A DNA stretch of 64,000 nt from Carnegiea gigantea (Eukaryota; Streptophyta; Magnoliopsida; Caryophyllales; Cactaceae): positions 1,151,311 through 1,215,310 of the forward strand of contig JAKOGI010000104.1 of assembly GCA_029747015.1 (NCBI GenBank), given 5' to 3'. Positions 11,431 to 21,684 of the stretch are shown here, piece after piece. The stretch's first letter is position 1. Each line of letters opens with the position of its first letter. The position numbers and the translations under genes are program-made. The notes beneath the pieces were generated by a model. The model was given only the letters and a program-made list of their open reading frames with translations, made no database searches and was not told where the DNA came from.

Positions 11431-11766
11431 GTACCTGTTGTTTTCGTTGATCAATTCAAATTTATTAATATCAATCAATTTCAACCCGTATTAACTCACT
11501 TCGAACAAGTTCACGAACTTCAATAAAAAATGACTAACTTCAATCTACTTCAACTCACTTCAACCAACTTCCCATTATTTTAACCAACTTTTATCCATCA
11601 TACAAAACAATCAATCTACTTTAACTAACTTGAACCCATTTCAACCTACTTCAACCAACCTCAATCTACTTTAATAAAAAAAATACCTACTTCAACCTGC
11701 TTCAATCGATCTTAACGAACTTCACCCATTTATCAGCTCATATTTCTTAGTGAAAAGAACAGACCC
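11431..11766. mobile_element. Second Tourist-like MITE of the same family
   Basis: The left end GTACCTGTTGTTTTCG and the right end, in reverse complement GGGTCTGTTCTTTTCAC, match the TIRs of the 10076-10328 element. TAA occurs on both sides (11428-11430 and 11767-11769). The interior has the same CAACCTACTTCAACC-type repeats. The two copies bracket the hAT-like MITE at 10611-11181. Confidence 0.7.
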
Positions 11767-12056
11767 TAATTCTTGTAAGCGACTGTTTTTCTTTTTCTCT
11801 TTTTCCTTTTCAACGTCCATTAACTTTCATCTCAATTCACTCATGGAGTTAAAGCCTGAGAAAAGAGTAGTGGCAAGCCTCCCAAGTACAAAGATCCAGG
11901 CCTGCCAACCCACAACCTCATTTACCATGACGGAAGTACGGCCGCTAAAATCTGAGTCATTGTCTTTGAGTGTGGGATTTAGAGGCGTCACAAAATCAAC
12001 CATTTTTTTAATTTTATTTTGAGGTCAAATGCAAATTCAACCAAGTTGATTTGTTC

Positions 12057-12684
12057 AGATTGGCGAATCTGAACTTATATGTCAGTTGATCATTTTTTTA
12101 GGAGACCTCCTTCTCCCCCTACTACCTCACTTCATCTAGTGAGGTGGCATCCCCCATCACCAGGATTCATCGAACTCAATTTTGATGGATCCCTCATCAA
12201 CTCAGCGGCAGCTGGAGGCTTCATCATCCGGGATTGGACGGGTAAGCTTATTAAGGCAGAAGCCCGCTATTATGGTGAAACCTCTATTCTAGTGGCGGAA
12301 GCGAGAGCGTTGCGAGATGGACTACGATCAGCAATACAGGTTGGTTTCAAGAAGATAGTTGTTGAAGGTGATAACAAGATAGTGATTCAAGCATTGAAAG
12401 GACACATTCAAATACCCTGGCAAATCTCGAATATTATAAAAGACATACATATATGGCAGTCGCAAGGTACTCATTTACTCATCAACCACATTTTCAGGAA
12501 AGCAAATATGGCACCTGATTGGCTTTCCAAGTTTGGACACTCAGTTACAGTGCCTTTTTCTTCAGATACTTGTTTTTCTCCATCTCTTAGAGCTATTTTG
12601 GCCGATGATATAGTTGAGCGTACTCTTATGAGAAGAGGCGTTTAACATCCTGTTGATTTTATTTACCCTTGTTTAAAAAAAAAG
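12057..12684 (+). mobile_element. 5'-truncated LINE copy with target duplication and A-tail
   Basis: The insert runs from 12057 to an A-tail at about 12675-12683. It is flanked by an identical 13-bp duplication, AGTTGATTTGTTC (12044-12056 and 12685-12697). These are the marks of target-primed reverse transcription. The only coding part kept is the C-terminal RNase H domain of ORF2, described separately. Confidence 0.88.
12079..12645 (+). CDS. LINE-derived RNase H-like domain protein (truncated ORF2)
   Basis: An open frame of 188 residues, uninterrupted, encoding the RVT_3/RNase H domain that ends plant L1 ORF2 proteins. The first catalytic aspartate lies in LNFDGSL (about residue 39), the glutamate in VAEARALRDG (about residue 75), and further acidic residues in VVEGDN (about residue 97). 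The typical NHIFRKANMAPDWLSKFG tail follows. Reverse transcriptase and endonuclease are absent because the insertion is 5'-truncated. The ATG at 12079 may be fortuitous. Since the frame is still open the copy is young, but there is no sign that it has its own promoter, so it is best read as transposon residue rather than a host gene. Confidence 0.75.
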   Translation: MSVDHFFRRPPSPPTTSLHLVRWHPPSPGFIELNFDGSLINSAAAGGFIIRDWTGKLIKAEARYYGETSILVAEARALRDGLRSAIQVGFKKIVVEGDNKIVIQALKGHIQIPWQISNIIKDIHIWQSQGTHLLINHIFRKANMAPDWLSKFGHSVTVPFSSDTCFSPSLRAILADDIVERTLMRRGV

Positions 12685-12699
12685 AGTTGATTTGTTCTA

Positions 12700-13226
12700 C
12701 AGTGTCTCAGACTTGTTAGCATAACTAACACATTCTTTCTCAATATTATCATTACTATTAACGTTTTTATAAGTCATCCACTGTTTACATATATTTCCTT
12801 TTTTTAAAAAAAGTAAAATGACCTTATGTAACACAGACAATTGCCGCAAAGGCTCAACAACGCCGAAAATGAACCATAAATGTTGATTATTTCTGTGCCT
12901 CAGAACATGTTGTCCAAGACTGTTCGTCTTACATAACAAGATAACATTCACATAATATAGTGAGCTCTCCTCTTAGTCAGTCTTCCAGTTCATTGCATTT
13001 TGCTTTCTCCGTGATTCGGTAGATGCTAATTGCCTATTAACACCATGATGATACTCCCCTCTTTTTTCCAATGTTGCATTTTCTCATTTTTGGATGGAGG
13101 AGCCAGTAATATGCCCAATATCGCTATTCTTGTGCGCTTCTTGGCTGGTGGATTGCTGTCCAGGCATTCAGCCCAATCGTCATGACATTGATAAGTCCAA
13201 CAAGCTCTGCTCAGGATATCGGGCAT
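12700..13226. other. Intergenic stretch, no gene seen
   Basis: Between the LINE copy and the MITE pair. Short minus-strand frames here lack recognisable domains or typical codon structure. Confidence 0.5.
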
Positions 13227-13227
13227 T

Positions 13228-13595
13228 GAGAGCATTCCCAATTATAGTTTTATTTTTTTGAACTCAAGTTTGCCACATTAAAAGTTTCAAAATATTAAAA
13301 CTTGCATTTCATCACTTCTCCAACTCATGGAACTCCACTTTGAATCATCAAATAAAAATATTTATCATGAACCCACCTTATAACACACAACCCATTTTTT
13401 TAATCACATAAATATCATATATTAATCCAAAAAAAAAAGCAAAAATATAATTAAAAACAAAAATTTCTCACCCGCGTGGTGGAACTCTGCACAGTTCCAC
13501 CACAAGGGCATTTGCCTGACAATGCAATGGGCATGCAACAGGTGGCGTGATGGGGCCCGCACTCCAATTTTTATTCCCTGACTGCAATTGCTCTG
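13228..13595 (+). mobile_element. Tourist-like MITE, GAGAGCATTCCCA end (copy A)
   Basis: The left end is GAGAGCATTCCCAATT, and the right end in reverse complement reads CAGAGCAATTGCAGT. These are imperfect TIRs of the GAGAGCA type seen in Harbinger-derived MITEs. The interior holds an ACCCACCTTATAACACA block, shared in inverted orientation by the next element. There is no ORF, and the target duplication is not clear. Confidence 0.6.
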
Positions 13596-13600
13596 ATATT

Positions 13601-13935
13601 GAGAGCATTCCCACTCACTGGCATATGTTCCAGCGGGTGAGGCCCAAGTTCTACACAAAGTGGAACTTTAAAGTTCCAGCCCAGTGACACGTGGGGGGCA
13701 TGCGGGGCAACACGCCTCGGTGTTCCTCTCCCTATTCCATCTTTTTTGTTTTTTTGATTTTTAATTTATTTTTATTTTTTTCCTAATAAAAATTATTATT
13801 TAGATAGTTTGAAAAATTGTGTTATAAGGTGGGTCTATATAAAATATTTTATTATATAATTTAAGTTGTAGTTTCATTGGTTGAAAAAGTGATGGAATGT
13901 AAATTCCAGAAATATGTAACTTTTGATGATATGAC
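13601..13935 (-). mobile_element. Related MITE in opposite orientation (copy B)
   Basis: It begins GAGAGCATTCCCACTC, immediately after copy A. Read in reverse complement, its body contains TTCCATCACTTTTTC and ACCCACCTTATAACACA in the same order as copy A, so the two copies are inverted relative to each other. The far border near 13935 is approximate. Confidence 0.5.
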
Positions 13936-14179
13936 AGGCTTGAAGTGAAAACCAATAATTGATTTGGATATTATACAAAAAGGAATGGGAAAGAACAGTT
14001 CTCGTTAACAATATGAAGACAATTGCAAAGACAAATTGTTAGTTTCGGATGAGGATAACACCAGCTACCTTACACTAACTCATCGTAAATCTAAGATGGT
14101 CTCAATCAAGAATTTACATTAACACAAATAGTTTTATGCAAGGGATTGGCGGCATAATGCTTAGCATCTCAAACTGTGC

Positions 14180-14340
14180 AAGGCACAACCTGGGTCAAAG
14201 TGGCGAGTACATCCTCTCGAGGAGATTGGGGTTCAATCCCCATAGGGGGGAGAGATGGGCTAGTGAAGTAACAACTACAAGGTCCTTCGTCTTGCTACAC
14301 AGGAACAACCCCCCCCCCCCCTTCTTTTCCCCTTCCTTTA
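14180..14340 (+). mobile_element. tRNA-derived SINE
   Basis: An A-box-like sequence, TGGGTCAAAGTGG (14191-14203), is followed 26 nt later by a perfect B box, GGTTCAATCCC (14230-14240). This is the spacing of an RNA polymerase III internal promoter. No full cloverleaf forms around them, so this is a SINE head rather than a tRNA gene. A C-rich and then pyrimidine/A-rich tail follows (about 14310-14350). A clear target duplication was not found. Confidence 0.6.
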
Positions 14341-14344
14341 AAAA

Positions 14345-16290
14345 ACAGAAAAGAAAAAGGGTTTGCTCCACAGTGGAGGTGTTCGTTTTCACCTTCGATC
14401 TCCAACATTCTGCCAAAAGTAGAAAAAACAAATAAAACAAATATCGATCTTTATTTGATAACACTGTGAGAGATTGTCAGTTTAAGATGTTTACTTTTAG
14501 CATCTGCTAAACGCTTGACTAACAGTCTAACACTGATGGTTGAAAACATGTAGCAAATTGACAGTTGGAAATGGAAAACAAGTATGCTCAAATACATCCT
14601 TCAGCATAACTGCGAAAGCATACTAACTTCTTGGGTTTATTCTCCAAATCTCACCACTAGTCGCCAAGGTGGCAATCAACAAGCCCGCATATCCTCCAAG
14701 GCGAACAGATTGCAAGCAATATTAGATAGAAACCTTCATGTCTAGCCACAATTGGTACCTTTGCTCGACATTGGGTTGTACACTTGGGTGCAAGTCAGTT
14801 TTGCAGGATTATATTCTGGTTTCCGGATCATTGTCTTCCCAGGAGTCAGTATTCAATTGGCCAGCCTGCAACCCGAGTTCTTACCAGTGAATGTACGTAG
14901 AATGACAATTATAGCAACCCATTCACCACTAGTTTCCATGATGAGGAGGACAATAGCAGCAGCAATGCAAAAATCCAAAGCAGCCTGTGAACTGATCCAC
15001 TTCAAACCGCATAATATGGACTCCCGTTGCTCATCCACTTCAAACGGAATAATATGCATCCTTGTTGCTCTGCGTACCATAACATAACAGGAAAAAGGAC
15101 ACTTTAGCGACGTATTAAGGCTCATCTTGGACATAACAATAGAAGTGGTAATCAGATGATCTTTCCTTGATTATGAACCGATCTACAGATTGAATAGGTA
15201 CTTTACACAGCCACTAAAGCCAGGGAATGACTACAAGACAAGATTCAGTCCATCCGTAAGTAAATTATCTCTAAGGCAATGTGAACTTCGCAAAGAAAAT
15301 AAACGTACTAGATAGTCAAGAAGTCAGCCAGTGCATTTTATTCCCAGTCATGTAACTCAAAGGTAACCAATTGCATGGCAGAATAACAGGACAATAGCCT
15401 CCAACAATCAAAGATCAATGTACAATGATTCTGCCAGGTCATGGTATTACAAAGCAGATGCTAAGCTAACGCTCATGATTAACTAATACAAATGCATCCT
15501 GAACAGCGCAACACGAGAAGCTAGTTTCACAACCACTTAAAAGAATCCTACACATCCCCCCTCCCCCGGCGCAGCCACAGGGGTTGAGAGAAAATTAATT
15601 GACTACATTGACACCAGTGATTAAACTCCAACAGAGGACCAGTAGATCACGGATTTTATTTTATGCCCCCGGATAGAAAATATTACATCCTACGTCAAAT
15701 TATCTGTCCAGAAGTTCACGTTAAGTTGTCTAGTCATGATGAAAACAGGAACCAAAATCCTTAAATTTGGTGAGAGAGCATAGTCAATACAGCAAGTGCC
15801 TAGTTTGCAATACTTGCTTCTTATCTCTTACTCCACACTTTAGTTTTTCCTTGGAGTAATTCAAACAAGCACTTAAAACTTCAGGGTAATATGTGCAACC
15901 ATCACAGAAAAATTACGATATCATACAGTGGTGACTTCAGGGTACAGGCTTCCAACAATGCACACTAAGATCAGAATGACCTGCAACGATTTCCATTAGC
16001 TCTCAAAAGGCCAAAACAACTTCGGTCACGATTAACCCAGAAACTACGAAACATCACTTGAATGTCAGTGAAGAATGTCCCATTAACTATAGAATGTGTT
16101 CATTTGAATTCCACAACACCACCAGCAAAGCATTATAATTTCTTGTTCAAACTACATGAATCAAAATAAGAGAACAAAAAAAAACTTACTGTCTCTGCTT
16201 CCGTCATTACTGCTTCATCTGCAATATTCATGAACTTTCAAAGTTTGAAGAGATCCGGCTTCTGTTGTCCCATATTCATCTTCGCTTCCA
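14345..16290. other. Region downstream of the PORR gene, no gene identified
   Basis: Nearly 2 kb with moderate base composition, less AT-rich than the flanking intergenic DNA. Short frames at 14752-15134 exist on both strands but show no domain. On the minus strand the sequence near 16190 has a GACAGTAAG donor-like motif, so part of this may be the 3' untranslated region, with introns, of the PORR gene. That is an inference. Confidence 0.35.
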
Positions 16291-17535
16291 TCAATGAAAT
16301 TTATCCGAGTCAGTCGCAAAGTTCTCAAATATTGAAGACATCTGGTTCTTGCTGTCCGGAGCATCAACATCCTCACTCACTGACCTTGGAGTCTTGGTTA
16401 ACAATCCATGACGTCCCAACTTAACCAAATCAAGAAGCTTCATCCTTGACTCATAAACAGGATTTGGGTTGATCAGTTGCCCTCTTTCATAAGCTTCTCT
16501 CAGAAAAACCGTGTGCCTCTTCCCTTTAGTTGATAGATAAAAGATGCCAGGGTGGTCTAGAAATAGATCCCTGATATTGAAGTCAATCCCAAACCACTTC
16601 CTGAAATGGCTTATCTTCTCCACTTCCACCATCTTCTCTACAGTTAGACTCATGAACTCGTGTACAATTCCAACAGCTCGTTTTTCCAAGCGCTTCATTC
16701 CACCCTTGGATTTCTTCTTCTCCCCCATCTCCTCATATGGCCCAACATAAGGCAGTTTTTGCCATTCCTTAACGTTCGCCTTGAAAGTCTTCTTCAATTT
16801 CATTCCCGGAGGGAAACCTTGCTTAAAGCTATAACGAATCCCCGTCTTGTCAAGCTTAGAATCCTCCTTACAACACTCCATCACCCGCCAATTCTCAACA
16901 GCAGCAGTGAAATGACCACTAGGATATCTAGGAACTAGTTTCAGAACATGGGTATTAGGCTCATTCCCATCACAAAGAACAAATAGATCAGGGTTTCGAG
17001 CAATCACTGATTCCTCAAAATCATCAGGAAGACCCAGCTCCCTCCAAACTTTAAAAATGGCTCTCAAGGGCACCGACCTGGATATGGACATCGAAAGAAT
17101 CCTAACCAATCGATCCACAACTAACGGCAAAGAGTCATGAACAGCAGCTGCCTCAATTTGGGTAATTTCAATCGCTTTGTCTGTTAATTTGCAAAAGGGC
17201 ATGGACTTAGATTGGTTGTAGAAAATTTCAAAAATGTGAGGATATCTTCGAAGGAATGATGGGGCACCACGATTGAGGTGGAGCTTCAGGGAGAGTCTAG
17301 ACAAGAAATCTACAGATACAGATGGGGGGTTTCTACTAGGATTTGCAAGAATGAGGTCTTGGATTGCAACTACTTTAACAAGGTTTTTGTAATGGTCCAT
17401 AAGCTTCTCAAACGTTGGGTCTCTAGCCCTTGATGCCACATATTGTGCTGTTGAGATTGCTCTCGGCATTGAACTGAAACCAAAAGGGCAGCCATTGACA
17501 GGCTTCAAAATGAACTTGACCAATTGAACTGCCAT
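16291..17535 (-). CDS. PORR-domain (WTF/RPD1-like) organelle RNA-splicing factor
   Basis: A complete 414-residue protein in a single exon. It belongs to the plant organelle RNA recognition family, whose members bind chloroplast or mitochondrial group II introns and help splice them. The N-terminus (residues 1-35, few acidic residues, several Arg and Ser) looks like an organelle transit peptide. The domain then runs from about residue 36 to 360. Its landmarks are KLMDHYKNLVKVVAIQDLIL, LRRYPHIFEIF, LPLVVDRLVRILSMS, FKVWRELGLPDDFEESVIA, NPDLFVLCDG, FPPGMKLKKTFK, WQKLPYVGPYE, EKRAVGIVHEFMSLTVEKMV, FGIDFNIRDLFLDHPGIFYLSTKG and RHTVFLREAYERGQLI. The C-terminal ~50 residues are acidic and variable. 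The ATG at 17535 is the first in frame and gives the normal N-terminus. A spliced 5' untranslated exon is likely upstream. Whether the product goes to mitochondria or plastids cannot be told by eye. Confidence 0.92.
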   Translation of the reverse strand: MAVQLVKFILKPVNGCPFGFSSMPRAISTAQYVASRARDPTFEKLMDHYKNLVKVVAIQDLILANPSRNPPSVSVDFLSRLSLKLHLNRGAPSFLRRYPHIFEIFYNQSKSMPFCKLTDKAIEITQIEAAAVHDSLPLVVDRLVRILSMSISRSVPLRAIFKVWRELGLPDDFEESVIARNPDLFVLCDGNEPNTHVLKLVPRYPSGHFTAAVENWRVMECCKEDSKLDKTGIRYSFKQGFPPGMKLKKTFKANVKEWQKLPYVGPYEEMGEKKKSKGGMKRLEKRAVGIVHEFMSLTVEKMVEVEKISHFRKWFGIDFNIRDLFLDHPGIFYLSTKGKRHTVFLREAYERGQLINPNPVYESRMKLLDLVKLGRHGLLTKTPRSVSEDVDAPDSKNQMSSIFENFATDSDKFH

Positions 17536-18050
17536 TGAAAAGCATGTGTATTTATTATGACCCCATAAAACAATTAAAGAACGATAATGGTGGAGCTCTA
17601 AACTGGCTAGATTATACTAAAAACTTGTAAAACTATAAACATCAGAGTCTGTTGGTTACCAGATGAAGAACATTAATGAAAATCACATTATAGTTTGGAA
17701 TGGCAGAGCAAAAATTCAAGGCATGGGAAGAAACAATCGAACCCATAACGTCTAAATTAAGGTGAATATTAGGCATTACCTGAGGGACGCATTGGTTTGG
17801 AAAGCGCTTCAGTCTATGATGATCACCCAGCAACCTGCGATTGAAGCAGCGTGACATAGGATAGCAAAGCTTCCCAAGTTTGAATGTCCACCAAGTGTTT
17901 GAGGAAATGCCCCACAGAATACAAACGAAGAGGAGCGAGAAGTGAGCGAGACTCAAAAACGTTCGAGGGCTGCAGGCTGCTTTCGGAGTTGGGAAAATTG
18001 AGCCGATCGAAGCGGTACAAGCATTGTTTTTTTGGTCTTAAATTTTTCAT
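17536..18050 (-). promoter_or_regulatory. 5' leader and promoter region of the PORR gene
   Basis: On the minus strand a CCCTCAG/GTAATG splice donor occurs at 17780/17779, and a TTTTTAG acceptor-like site near 17621. This suggests an untranslated first exon from about 18000 to 17780 and an intron in the 5' leader. The segment is less AT-rich than what lies beyond 18050. The Harbinger-like element begins at 18211, within about 0.2 kb. Confidence 0.45.
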
Positions 18051-18210
18051 TTTAGGGGGTATTTGATAATAAAAACTTTTTAGAGAAAAAGAATTGTGTA
18101 TGAGTGTTTTAGATTTTTCATTATTTTGATCAACTCAAATAGTTAAATAAATATTTGATAAATAACTGTTTAGCCCCAAAAATTTCTTTTTGAAAAGGCT
18201 GTTTCGATTA

Positions 18211-18546
18211 GGCCATGTTTGGCAAACAGCTGTTAGCCATTAGCTGTTAACTGTTTGTATTAACTGTTAGCTGTTTGTTGTTTAAATTAACTGTTTGTAC
18301 TAGCTGTTTAAATTAGCTGTTCATAGAAAAACTGTTTGGTGAAATTAGTCGTTTCTAACAAACTTGTGAGATAAAAAGCTAATTCTCAAAAAAGCTCTTC
18401 CAATAAGCTAATCAAATTAGCTTTTTCAAATTAACTTTTTGGACCCAAAAAGCTCTTTCAAAAATATTCTATCAAATACCTAAATTAGATTTTTGACTAA
18501 ATCAAATAGCTAATTTTTGTCCAAAAAGTTGTTTACAAAATGCCCC
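18211..18546. mobile_element. Alternative short MITE sharing the left terminus
   Basis: The sequence up to 18546 ends GTTTACAAAATGCCCC, followed by TTA (18547-18549). In reverse complement it reads GGGGCATTTTGTAAAC, which resembles the 18211 terminus GGCCATGTTTGGCAAAC. The same left TTA therefore pairs with two possible right ends. Either a 336-bp Tourist MITE inserted beside a larger relative, or the 18546 end is a fortuitous subterminal copy. Confidence 0.4.
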
Positions 18547-19231
18547 TTAGTCTTTTCAAAAGAGTTTTTTGTGGAAATGACATATTTACCCGAGACTTTA
18601 AATATTACATGCTATTGCATTATATTTAATTATTTATATAATATCATTTTACAGAATAGAAAGAGTATATAGTATTATAAAATGTTCCTTTGTAGCATTT
18701 GAACCCGGTTAGATCTTAAGGATTAACAAGAGTAGTTTTTTTTGAGGCAAAAACAAACCATTGAAATTGTATTGTCTCATTCATTGTTTGTCGTTTTTTT
18801 CCTTAACCAAGTAGTATACTTTTTGGTGTAGATTTTTTAATTTCGTCAGTATATTATATCACGCATATTGGTTTTCTCATGAATGTCTAATATTATGATA
18901 GTTATACTTTATATTATTCAATCTCCCTTCCGACTATCTCAATAATGAGTTTTGGATCGATACAAAATAGTAACATTTGATACTATGTTTTGTACGAATT
19001 GAATCTACTGAAGATAAAGTCATTAGAAATTCGTATCAATTTCAACTTCAATTTCAATTTATAAACCAAAAAAATTTTAAAAATAGCAAAATAACATTAT
19101 AAAACATTGACATAATTTATATAAGTACAAATTGAAAAGAAATAAGATAGAGATGAATGCAAGTTATGTAGAATTTAATAAAAAAGTAAAGTTTTATTAA
19201 TGATTGTTCTTCTATTTTTTTGTAAGATCGC

Positions 19232-20385
19232 TAGACCTGTCAAAAATTGACCCGACTCGAAAATCCGATCTGAATCCGTCCGAAAATTTTGGATTTTGAA
19301 CACGATTTTCTCGACCCGAACCTGAAATAAATCGAACCTGAAAAAACCCGCAAATTAACGGGTCAAATCCACCCGATTGACGCGAACATTATATCCTTAG
19401 TTTTTAATTTTTCTCTAATTTATCTCTCTTAATAATAATGGTTAGTCATTTTTATCGAATGTTTTGAAAAGACACTATATAACTATTGCATCTATTTACA
19501 AATTACATAAAACTTTTTTTTTCCTTCTCCATTCTCTGAAAATAAAACTGTCTTTTAAATGAAGAAACATTAAAAATAGGTATAAATTGCATGGAATAAC
19601 TATCTAATCTTTTAAAAAAAGTGAATTTAAAAGAAGACAAGCATTAAAGATGCGAAAGTCATACCATTATATACTTAGTTAAACAAATATGTCTAATTTT
19701 TTTAAAATTAATTAATTTGTAATAATTTAAAATTTTGATGTTATAACTGCAAGATAATATCTTGTACTTCTTTTATTTAATTTTATTTGGTTTTCGTTCT
19801 GATTAGTCTTGAATTATGATACTAATGATAGAAAAAGGACTACCCGTATTCGTAGTGGGTCGGTCCATTGATAAAGTTTTACCTGATTGGACATTGGTAG
19901 GTTAGTTAATAAAAATATTAAATCATTAAATAGGTTATTAGCGGTGAAACTGATACAACCCATTAAAATACACTAGATGGGCTGCCCAATAAATTGTCAA
20001 CCTACTATTAACCTTCTTTCAATGTACGGATCAATCTACCCAAAGTCAAGTGGGGCTTAATCTCTTACTCGTCCATACAAGATGTTCATATATTATAATA
20101 AAATATTTGAATATTTTAATATTCTTTTGAGAAATTACAATTATTATGCATTTTCATTAAATACTGATAATTTTGAGCAATAAAATGCAGAATTCTTGAT
20201 TTTGAAAAAAGAAAAATAACTCACAGAAAAGACGCTTTAAACCCATTGGGTTGATCCGAAACCCATAAAATCAAAATACACCCGCCCCTATTTTACTCGA
20301 ACCCGAAATACCCCCGACCCGTATTTTACCGAACCCGAATACACCCGACCCGTATTTAACCTGCCCACTCGAACTGATAGGTCTA
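19232..20385. mobile_element. hAT-like element nested in the Harbinger-like element
   Basis: The left end TAGACCTGTCAAAAATTGACC and the right end in reverse complement TAGACCTATCAGTTCGAG form a TIR. Behind both ends are CCCGACCCG/ACCCGAACC motifs, typical of a widespread plant hAT-type MITE. The flanks AAGATCGC and GTGATCAC share 5 of 8 bases, a decayed 8-bp duplication at best. It is about 1.15 kb and AT-rich inside, with no ORF. Confidence 0.65.
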
Positions 20386-20689
20386 GTGATCACAATTCAA
20401 AAATGAAGTTAATTTATACCTATGACGTCAATTTAATTATTTTTAAAAAGAAATTGACGAATAAATAAAAAAAATGCTCTATTAAGAAGTAATTCAGAGA
20501 TAAGGATATAAATGAAATTTTAACAAATATCTTTATTAAAAATAGCTAATTTTACGAAATAATTTTTCTACAAACAGCTAATTCAAACAGCTAATGCCAA
20601 CAGTTAACACCTCACAGCTAATACAAGCAGCTAACAGCTAACAGTTATTTGCCAAACAGCACCTTAGTGGAGTCGAGCAATCATTTACC

Positions 20690-20810
20690 CAAGAAGGAGT
20701 AGAACTTTTCCATCACATATTTTCTCCATTTATAAGACTCAAACCCGAGACCTTACTTAATGGAAATAAGTGTCATACCACTTGAACCAACTTATGTTGA
20801 TAAGCGGTAC
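20690..20810 (-). mobile_element. tRNA-derived SINE (minus strand)
   Basis: On the minus strand a perfect A box, TGGTTCAAGTGG (20789-20778), is followed 32 nt later by a B-box-like GGTTTGAGTCT (20745-20735), set in GGTCTCGGGTTTGAGTC. This is the internal polymerase III promoter of a tRNA-related SINE. The body is short and the tail is not a clean A or T run, so the boundaries are approximate. It lies directly beside the right TTA of the Harbinger-like element. Confidence 0.6.
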
Positions 20811-21539
20811 AAGCGTTGCTACACAAAGGACTTTTGTCGCTCACCGAATCAATTGTCCTTGCGGAGAAATATGAAGAAAAAGAACTCTAAGATACCATTC
20901 AGGGATTCAAAACTCGGCCATTCCGTGCCGGAGTGGCCAAGTTGACTCGGATTTTCACTTCGGCGTTCCGAGTTTTGGCGAAAACTTGGTGCGCAACCCG
21001 TTTCACAGCAGAAGGGTCGTTCCACTGTGATGGAACGGGAAATGGGCGATTAGACCGGGATGAGGACAATTTGTTGACAAGATGTATGATTCTTTTTGCT
21101 TTCAAATTGAAGAGGACACAGGGAATGCGACAAAGAAAGCAGCCAAAAAAAAAAAAAAAAGATCTAAACTACAATCTACAAATAGGTGACCATGAAACTT
21201 CAAATTCCACATATGTGAGTCTTTAAGTGAGAGAAACTTAGATCTGAGAAGTGGGAACTATACCACCACAACCACAAATTTACAAAGGTAACAAATGATT
21301 TGCATATTCTGACATACCTTCGTTGAAGGAGACTTGCTTGCTTGCTTTATTGCCCAAGATTCGAGCACGAGCCACCATTGGAGTATTTGAGCAAAGTCAG
21401 CAAACCCAGAAGATGTGCGACGGTGTGACGAGGCAGAGAAGACGGTGACACGGAGTCTGCAATTACAGCCACCATTTGAGGCTTGGAATTGAGGTAGAGA
21501 AGGAACGTGAGGTAGAGAAGGAAGGACAAGGGCTGAGTG

Positions 21540-21684
21540 GCTGACCGAGAGAGAGAGACAGAGAGAGAGAGAGAGGAACCGAGGACCTGAGTGAAGAGAG
21601 AGAAAGTGTCTGCGTTGGTGCGTGACTCGTGAAGTGGTGAGGAACTGAGGATTGAAGAGTCTTCCAGAGGAAGGCTCAAGATTG
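21540..21684 (+). promoter_or_regulatory. Probable untranslated first exon of the hAT gene
   Basis: A purine-rich stretch with a (GA)n tract at about 21547-21576, followed by a good splice donor (GATTGTAAGTG, 21682-21692). The first coding exon of the hAT transposase begins after an acceptor (TGTACAG, ending 22927). The arrangement suggests a 5' untranslated exon and an intron of about 1.2 kb. It is inferred from splice signals only. Confidence 0.4.

Larger units (their letters stand above)
18211..20663. mobile_element. Harbinger-like non-autonomous element with TTA duplication
   Basis: The left end is GGCCATGTTTGGCAAACAGC. The right end in reverse complement is GGTGCTGTTTGGCAAATAAC. TTA lies on both sides (18208-18210 and 20664-20666). 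Inverted similarity continues for roughly 140 bp, carried by repeated AGCTGTTAGC/TAACTGTTTG motifs, so these are long, repeat-rich TIRs. The interior has no transposase and contains a nested hAT-like element. A second GCCCC/TTA border at 18546 suggests that a shorter 336-bp MITE with the same left end may also be defined. Confidence 0.8.

Noticed and set aside
14180..14260. Possible tRNA gene
   Set aside because: A and B boxes are present, but the T arm and acceptor stem do not pair properly; better explained as a SINE head.
14752..15134. Overlapping ORFs of 111 and 93 codons on opposite strands
   Set aside because: No domain, no paralogue motif and no splice context; probably untranslated DNA downstream of the PORR gene.
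20899..21226. Short ORFs near a slightly GC-rich patch
   Set aside because: No recognisable domain and no clear promoter; left as non-coding.
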